A stretch of DNA of 64,000 nt from assembly GCF_022664465.1 (NCBI RefSeq), contig NZ_JAKREV010000001.1, positions 62,001-126,000 of the forward strand, in the 5' to 3' direction. A program made the position numbers and the translations under genes. Of the stretch, positions 59,776 through 64,000 are shown piece after piece (the stretch's first letter is position 1; each line of letters starts with the position of its first letter). This DNA is from Sphingomonas hankookensis. Lineage in GTDB: Bacteria > Pseudomonadota > Alphaproteobacteria > Sphingomonadales > Sphingomonadaceae. Under the pieces are notes generated by a model. That model had not been told where the DNA came from and ran no database searches. It saw only the letters and a program-made list of their open reading frames with translations.

Positions 59776-61506
59776 CTATCGGGCGCGATCGCGCAGCTGC
59801 GCGGTCAGCGAGACGAGCACACGTGCCGGCGGACGACGTTCGTCGAGCAACAGCGCCTTGTCGAGCGGCTTGGCATAGGCGACGTCGAGCACGACGCTGC
59901 CGGGCAGCGACAGCCGAACGCCGCCGCCCACACTGTTGAAATTGCGCGGCCCCTCGATCGCGGTCCGATCGAGGTTGCGCAGGTACAGATGGTCGTAGAA
60001 GCCGAAGAACTGCGCCTGCACCGGCGACCATAGCGGGATATCGGCACGCGCCTCGAACCGGCCGCCGACCGCATGATCGCCGCTGTTCGACCCCGGATCA
60101 TAGCCGCGCCCGATCGTCAGGCTGCCGAGCGCGAACTCTTCATAATTGAGCAGCGGATCGTTCGACCACTGGAACTGGCCCTGCCCGACCATGCTGAACA
60201 CCGGGCCCAGCCGCACCGTCGCATCGATCGCGCTGCGGAACACCAAAGCCTGCGGATTACCGTCGAGCCGCGACGTCAGCGTACCGCTGCCGAACCCGCG
60301 CTCGCTGGCATCGAGGATACCTAGCCCCTTGCGCAACTCCCCACTCGCCGCGATCGACAGCCAGATATTGCCGTTCGCATCGACGAACTGCCGGTCGGCA
60401 TCCATTCCGACGAACAGGACCCGCAGCTTGTCGCGGGTCAGCGTGACCGCATCGTCGCCGCCCCCCACGCGCGATATCTGGTCGATATAGTCCAGTCCGC
60501 CGCGTATCCGCGCGTTCGAGCGGATCGACCGCGCCAACGACCGCGTGACGTCCAACCCGGCGATCAGCGTATTGGTCCGCAGGTCCAGCGCCCCCAGATC
60601 GGGCCGCGACCACGCATAGGTCGCGCGCGCGCCGAAGCTGGTGCCGGCACCATCGACCTCGAAGATATGCCCGGCCTGCACGATGAACTGTTCGGGGAAA
60701 TCGACCGCCGCCGACACCCCGAAATAGGTGATGTCGCCGAGGCCGGTCAGCCCGTACAGCTCGCCCCGCGCATACACCGTTTCGCGCCCCAGCAGCGCCG
60801 AATTGTAATTCTGGACATTGGCGAACAGCGCGAAGCGGCGAGAACTGACGGTCAGGTCGCCGATCACATCGCCCTGCTTGCCGCCCGACGCCCGCAGCGA
60901 CAGCGCCACGTCGAGCCCCGGCACGTCGCCGGCCAGCAACAGCAGCCGCTCGGCCTCGCGCTCGTTCAGCGGGTCCATCGCCTGGATGCGCGCCAGCCGT
61001 TGACGGAGCAGCGGTTCGTAGCGGCCGGCGTCCCCTCGCACGCGCAGTTCGACGATACGCGCGGTCACCACCTCCAGCCGCAGCACGCCGTCGGCGATCT
61101 CCTGCGCCGGAATCTGCACCGACGCGATCCAACCTTCGGAACGCAGCGCCGCATTTGCGCGGTCGCGGATGTCGCAGACGGCGGCGATCGACTGGTCGCC
61201 GGTCGGCGCGGACACCTTTGCCAACGCTTCCGCGATTTCGGGTTGCAGCGGCGCGCCATCGGCACGGCTGAACGCCACCCGGTTGAGCGACACACGCAAC
61301 GGCGAGTCCGCGAACGGGCAGTTGCCGGCGGCGAACGCACCGCGCGCGTCCACCTCGGCGCGCGGCGCACGATCGGGGTCCGGCGCGGGCGGGGTCACCT
61401 CCTGTCGGCTGGGCAACGGCGCGACCTGCGCCCATGCCACGACAGGCGCGGTCAATGCGACCGCCCCCGCCAGCAGCTTCCATCGTCCGAAACCCCGCTT
61501 CCGCAA
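59776..61506 (-). CDS. Two-partner secretion outer-membrane transporter TpsB (ShlB/FhaC family)
   Basis: 576 residues from TTG 61506, supported by GGGGGAG seven bases upstream and a signal peptide (about 1-26, VVAWAQ). Two POTRA domains (about 70-215: FRVSLN-like start, VCDIRDRANAALRSEGWIASVQIPAQEIADGVLRLEVV) precede a 16-strand barrel. The L6-loop signature is GRGYDPGSNSGDHA at about residue 465. The C-terminus (VSLTAQLRDRAR) departs from the usual final Phe. It exports TpsA through the outer membrane. tpsA follows after 9 nt. Confidence 0.92.
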   Translation of the reverse strand: MRKRGFGRWKLLAGAVALTAPVVAWAQVAPLPSRQEVTPPAPDPDRAPRAEVDARGAFAAGNCPFADSPLRVSLNRVAFSRADGAPLQPEIAEALAKVSAPTGDQSIAAVCDIRDRANAALRSEGWIASVQIPAQEIADGVLRLEVVTARIVELRVRGDAGRYEPLLRQRLARIQAMDPLNEREAERLLLLAGDVPGLDVALSLRASGGKQGDVIGDLTVSSRRFALFANVQNYNSALLGRETVYARGELYGLTGLGDITYFGVSAAVDFPEQFIVQAGHIFEVDGAGTSFGARATYAWSRPDLGALDLRTNTLIAGLDVTRSLARSIRSNARIRGGLDYIDQISRVGGGDDAVTLTRDKLRVLFVGMDADRQFVDANGNIWLSIAASGELRKGLGILDASERGFGSGTLTSRLDGNPQALVFRSAIDATVRLGPVFSMVGQGQFQWSNDPLLNYEEFALGSLTIGRGYDPGSNSGDHAVGGRFEARADIPLWSPVQAQFFGFYDHLYLRNLDRTAIEGPRNFNSVGGGVRLSLPGSVVLDVAYAKPLDKALLLDERRPPARVLVSLTAQLRDRAR

Positions 61507-61571
61507 ACCGATACTCCCCCTAAGTTGCCGACGCCGGCTGTTCCCGTGTCCCCGGAAATCGATCGACCGGC

Positions 61572-62105
61572 TTATTCTTCCGCTTCGTAATACATCCGCA
61601 CCAGCCGCCAGCCCTGCGCGCCCCGTTCGAATTCGAGGTTACCGAAGCGGAACTGGTTGTCCGGAAAAGCTTTGTCTCGCTTCGGGACCGTCGTTGCCTC
61701 CAGCATCTGCCGCTGGGTCCGCTCCGCCGCATCGACGCCATCGGGTTGTTCGAGCAGCTTGGCCAACACGGCCGGTACCTGCCGGGGAGACAGGCGCGCC
61801 TGAGGTCCGTCGTCCAGCTCGCCCCGCTGGATCACCGATGGCGCGCTGAGTGCCGCGATCCCGGCAGCATCATTGGCCAGCGCCGCCGTGCGGAATTTGC
61901 GCCAGAACGCGTCGAGCGACTGGTCCTGCGCCGCGGCGGCAGGCGCAGCGGTCGCCGCGACCACCGGCGTAGCGGGCGCGACCGGCGCCTCCACCGGCAC
62001 GGCAACGTCGGTCGCATTCGCCGCAACCGTCATCTCACCACCACCGCAAGCCGACAGCAGCAGCATCGCACCCAGCCCGATCGTCATCGTCGCCGACCCC
62101 TTCAT
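61572..62105 (-). CDS. Lipoprotein of unknown function, candidate immunity protein
   Basis: 177 residues. The lipoprotein signal is MTIGLGAMLLLSACGGG with acylated Cys20. An Ala/Pro/Val-rich linker (about 25-60) leads to a small domain (about 62-177) starting SLDAFWRKFRTAALANDAAGIAALSAPSV, which recalls NTF2-like periplasmic proteins. Its ATG overlaps the stop of the upstream amidase gene by 4 nt. A periplasmic lipoprotein coupled to a peptidoglycan amidase within a T6SS locus is the standard arrangement of an effector with its immunity protein, but I do not recognise a known immunity family. It does not look like TssJ. Confidence 0.6.
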   Translation of the reverse strand: MKGSATMTIGLGAMLLLSACGGGEMTVAANATDVAVPVEAPVAPATPVVAATAAPAAAAQDQSLDAFWRKFRTAALANDAAGIAALSAPSVIQRGELDDGPQARLSPRQVPAVLAKLLEQPDGVDAAERTQRQMLEATTVPKRDKAFPDNQFRFGNLEFERGAQGWRLVRMYYEAEE

Positions 62106-63010
62106 CGTCCCTCCGGCCAGCGCATGGCCTTCACCGTATATTGCTTGAGCGGGTAGTTGGAGACCTTCACCTGGTTCCCCTGGTTACCGCCCAACAGCTG
62201 GATATGCGTCGCCGTCTGCCCGACGAAGAACGCCACATGATTGCCCGACGACGATCCGGTCGCGCCGTCGACGCCGCGCGGCGTACGATAGATATGGACG
62301 ATGCAGCCATAGCGGGGTTCGGACAGCGCCGTGCCGAACTTGCCCCAGTCCGCCGCCCGCGCGCTTCGGATACCGCGGATGCCGGCCTGTTCGAGGCACC
62401 AGTTCACGAACGACGCACACCACGCGACCTCGTCGGTCTTGGCCGCCAGCGTGGTGGTGGCATGATATTCGACGATGCGCGGATTATGCGCCCGCCCGGC
62501 GACCTCGGCCACCCCCTTTTCGGCCAGCGCCACCCGCATCCACGGCGCGCCGATCGTCGATCCGGGCGGTTCGAGCTGCGCGCTGCGATGGAGTGCCGGC
62601 CGGGCCGCGGCGGCTGCAGTTCGCGTGGCGGCCGGGCGCGCGGCGGTCGCCGTACCACCCATGCCCCGCCCCGGCGGTGCGTCGCCGATCGGCAGGTTAC
62701 GGATCGACGGCGCCGTAACCGCGCGGGTCGGCGTACCACTCGAAGACCGGGACGGTGCCACAGCAGGGGACGGCGTACGCGGCAGTGCCGACCCGCCGAC
62801 GCCCAGACTGCTCCAGGTCCTGGCGCCGACGACGCCGTCGACCTCCAACCCCCGGCCTTGCTGGAAGCTGCGCACGGCACGCTCGGTCGCGGCGCCGAAG
62901 ACGCCGTCCAGTTCCAACGGTGGCCGGGGACGGGCCGTCGTGTTCAACAGATGTTGCAACATCTGGACCTGTTGGCCCCGGGCGCCTCGATCGATCTCTC
63001 CAAACCGCAC
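62102..63010 (-). CDS. Peptidoglycan-binding amidase-like protein (TIGR02594 type), candidate T6SS effector
   Basis: 302 residues from GTG 63010. No signal peptide, as expected for a T6SS cargo. Residues 8-70 form a PG_binding_1 domain (RGARGQQVQMLQHLL, GVFGAATERAVRSFQQGRGLEVDGVVGARTW). A low-complexity linker (about 71-145) follows. The C-terminal domain (about 155-300) is a CHAP/NlpC-like fold with Cys198 (WCASFVNWCLEQAG) and His258 (GNHVAFFVG) as the probable dyad. It probably cleaves peptidoglycan stem peptides in a rival cell, or its own wall for T6SS assembly. The overlapping lipoprotein gene and nearby clpV support the effector reading. Confidence 0.75.
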   Translation of the reverse strand: MRFGEIDRGARGQQVQMLQHLLNTTARPRPPLELDGVFGAATERAVRSFQQGRGLEVDGVVGARTWSSLGVGGSALPRTPSPAVAPSRSSSGTPTRAVTAPSIRNLPIGDAPPGRGMGGTATAARPAATRTAAAAARPALHRSAQLEPPGSTIGAPWMRVALAEKGVAEVAGRAHNPRIVEYHATTTLAAKTDEVAWCASFVNWCLEQAGIRGIRSARAADWGKFGTALSEPRYGCIVHIYRTPRGVDGATGSSSGNHVAFFVGQTATHIQLLGGNQGNQVKVSNYPLKQYTVKAMRWPEGR

Positions 63011-63074
63011 GATTCCGTCTCCGTCTCTACACGGCGCAACCCTGAACGTTCCGCCTTCGCAATGGATGCATCGT

Positions 63075-63308
63075 TTACCTTATTTCGTCGGTCGGCCTCC
63101 GCCACGTGGTCAGCAGCGTCACGACGATCAGCAGCACCAGCGCGTCGATCGCCACTAGCGCGAACCAGGGGCTGGTCCATTTGTCCAGGTTCATCGTCCG
63201 CCCGTAAAAGGGCGGACCGGGGCCATAGGCCTCGTTCAGCATGTCGATGGTGATCCACACCGCACCCGCCGCGATCACCGCCGCCGCGATCCAGCGCAGG
63301 ACGCGCAT
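63075..63308 (-). CDS. Small two-helix membrane protein
   Basis: 77 residues from ATG 63308, preceded by GGAG at eight bases; an in-frame GTG three codons earlier (63317) is the alternative. Two hydrophobic segments (about 4-24, VLRWIAAAVIAAGAVWITIDM, and about 47-66, WFALVAIDALVLLIVVTLL) enclose a short loop with GPGPPFYGRTMNLDKW. I do not recognise it. It lies between clpV and the amidase in the same direction and may be a minor T6SS or envelope component. Confidence 0.6.
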   Translation of the reverse strand: MRVLRWIAAAVIAAGAVWITIDMLNEAYGPGPPFYGRTMNLDKWTSPWFALVAIDALVLLIVVTLLTTWRRPTDEIR

Positions 63309-63542
63309 CAACGGCACTCCGCCACGTGCACGAAACGGCTCGAAGTTGGCGAGGTCATCGCATCCATCCGTTCAACGAACCGCGCATCGCGCCGGTCACG
63401 TCGGTGCAACCGGTATGACCCAGCGCCGACCGGCCGCACGGCGGCACCGCCGGATCGCCACGTTCGCGCACATATCGGTCTTGAGGCATGCATGTTCCTC
63501 TCGATCCCCGTCAGGATAGGTCGTCGCCGTAACCCGCTGCAA
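63309..63542 (-). other. Gap after clpV with two competing short ORFs
   Basis: GAGAGGA at about 63495-63501 could serve either of two minus-strand ORFs. One runs 63489-63355 (44 residues, MPQDRYVRERGDPAVPP..., two Cys). The other runs 63493-63308 (61 residues, MHASRPICARTWRSGG...) and its TGA overlaps the ATG of the small membrane protein (TGATG), which would allow coupling, but it uses rare AGA and ATA codons. Neither resembles anything that I know. At most one is likely to be real. Confidence 0.3.
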
Positions 63543-64000
63543 TCATTCCGCCGGGCGCTCCGCCGCGTCGGATGCACCGTCGAACCGATAGATCAGCGTG
63601 TCGCCCGATACCGTCACCGCGATCGATCGCACCTCATCGCCGCGCATCCGCCGTTCAAGCAGCGCGACCGACATGTCGGGCAGCATCGAATTGGTCAGGA
63701 TCGCATCGATCATCCGCCCGCCCGACGCCGCTTCGGTACAGCGTTCGACGATATGGTCGACCACCGCCGGATCGATGGTGAGCATGATGCCATGATTGTC
63801 GCGGATGCGCCGCTCGATCCGCCCCAGATGGAGCCGGACGATCCCGGCCAGCATGTCCTTGCTCAATGGATAATAGGGCAGCACCGACAATCGCCCGAGC
63901 AAGGCTGGTGGAAACACCTTGAGCAGTTCGGGCCGAAGCGCCGTGGCGAGCGCATCGGGGGCCGGCGCCGTCTCCTCATCCTCGGTCAGCGTCGCGATCA
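63543..64000 (-). CDS. clpV: T6SS ATPase ClpV (TssH), C-terminal fragment
   Basis: The frame is open to the window edge, so only the last ~151 residues are seen. LRPELLKVFPPALLGRLSVLPYYPLSKDMLAGIVRLHLGRIERRI is the conserved sensor-2 region of the ClpV second AAA+ domain, with Gly-Arg of GRLSV as the sensor Arg. TEAASGGRMIDAILTNSMLPDMS follows. ClpV disassembles the contracted T6SS sheath for reuse. The presence of this gene shows that the T6SS locus continues to the right of the window. Confidence 0.9.
   Translation of the reverse strand, partial: IATLTEDEETAPAPDALATALRPELLKVFPPALLGRLSVLPYYPLSKDMLAGIVRLHLGRIERRIRDNHGIMLTIDPAVVDHIVERCTEAASGGRMIDAILTNSMLPDMSVALLERRMRGDEVRSIAVTVSGDTLIYRFDGASDAAERPAE

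Noticed and set aside
61572..62105. TssJ outer-membrane lipoprotein
   Set aside because: It has a lipobox, but its linker and NTF2-like domain do not resemble the compact beta-sandwich of TssJ. Related alphaproteobacterial T6SSs lack tssJ, and the gene is coupled to the amidase, not to tssL or tssM.
38113..64000. Horizontally acquired island
   Set aside because: No integrase, tRNA, transposase or flanking direct repeat is visible in the window, and codon and base use look like the rest. The left border is a 4-nt overlap with emrB. Only a wider comparison could decide.

Overview
The window reads as chromosomal DNA of a high-GC alphaproteobacterium, most probably Sphingomonas or a close relative (Sphingomonadales). 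The grounds are very high GC with long antisense shadow ORFs, two TonB-dependent receptors with alphaproteobacterial Fur-like boxes, periplasmic M3 and S9 peptidases, NodT-type outer-membrane factors, and a tssJ-less type VI secretion (T6SS) set with an OmpA-tailed TssL. I see no rRNA, tRNA, CRISPR array, integrase, transposase or phage gene. The taxonomic call is inference from gene content.

Left part (1-23.5 kb), housekeeping and accessory metabolism. An iron-uptake operon (PepSY/PiuB-like, piuC, siderophore receptor) faces an MsrA-like gene across a Fur-like palindrome. Then come a DEDDh exonuclease-BRCT fusion, a CPA1 cation/proton antiporter, and a three-gene molybdenum aldehyde oxidoreductase (paoABC) with 4-nt overlaps. 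A periplasmic M3 peptidase follows, then a chitin-saccharide pair (nagX divergent from a GH20 hexosaminidase), a secreted GH5 hydrolase, a 2-hydroxyacid dehydrogenase, phosphatidylserine decarboxylase, an S9 peptidase, a metallophosphoesterase and a class I glutamine amidotransferase. REP-like palindromes sit in three intergenic gaps.

Middle part (23.5-38.1 kb), two drug-efflux systems, each with its own TetR-family regulator. The first is an RND tripartite pump headed by a small protein of unknown function. Its promoter (-35 TTGACG, 17 nt, -10 TATACC) is overlapped by a TetR-operator-like site with a second copy just upstream and a third before tetR. The second is an EmrAB-NodT system divergent from its tetR, with matched operators (GTAC-N6-GTAC core) on both sides. 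A second TonB-dependent receptor with its own Fur-like box lies between them.

Right part (38.1-64 kb), a T6SS locus on the minus strand. One operon runs tssK-tssL-tssM-tagF-pppA-ppkA with five consecutive 4-nt stop/start overlaps. The other begins with clpV (only its C-terminus is in the window) and continues through a small membrane protein, a peptidoglycan-binding/amidase protein overlapping a lipoprotein (a candidate effector/immunity pair), a two-partner secretion pair (TpsB and a 2369-residue TpsA), a CHAT-domain (caspase-like) lipoprotein and a CPBP membrane protease. A divergent M23 endopeptidase separates the two operons. The insertion of a TpsB-TpsA-CHAT-CPBP module into a T6SS locus, and the shared Thr-Val-Phe-x-Pro motif at the N-termini of PpkA and TssL, are the most interesting features. 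The remaining T6SS genes (baseplate, sheath, Hcp, VgrG, Fha) must lie beyond position 64000 or elsewhere.
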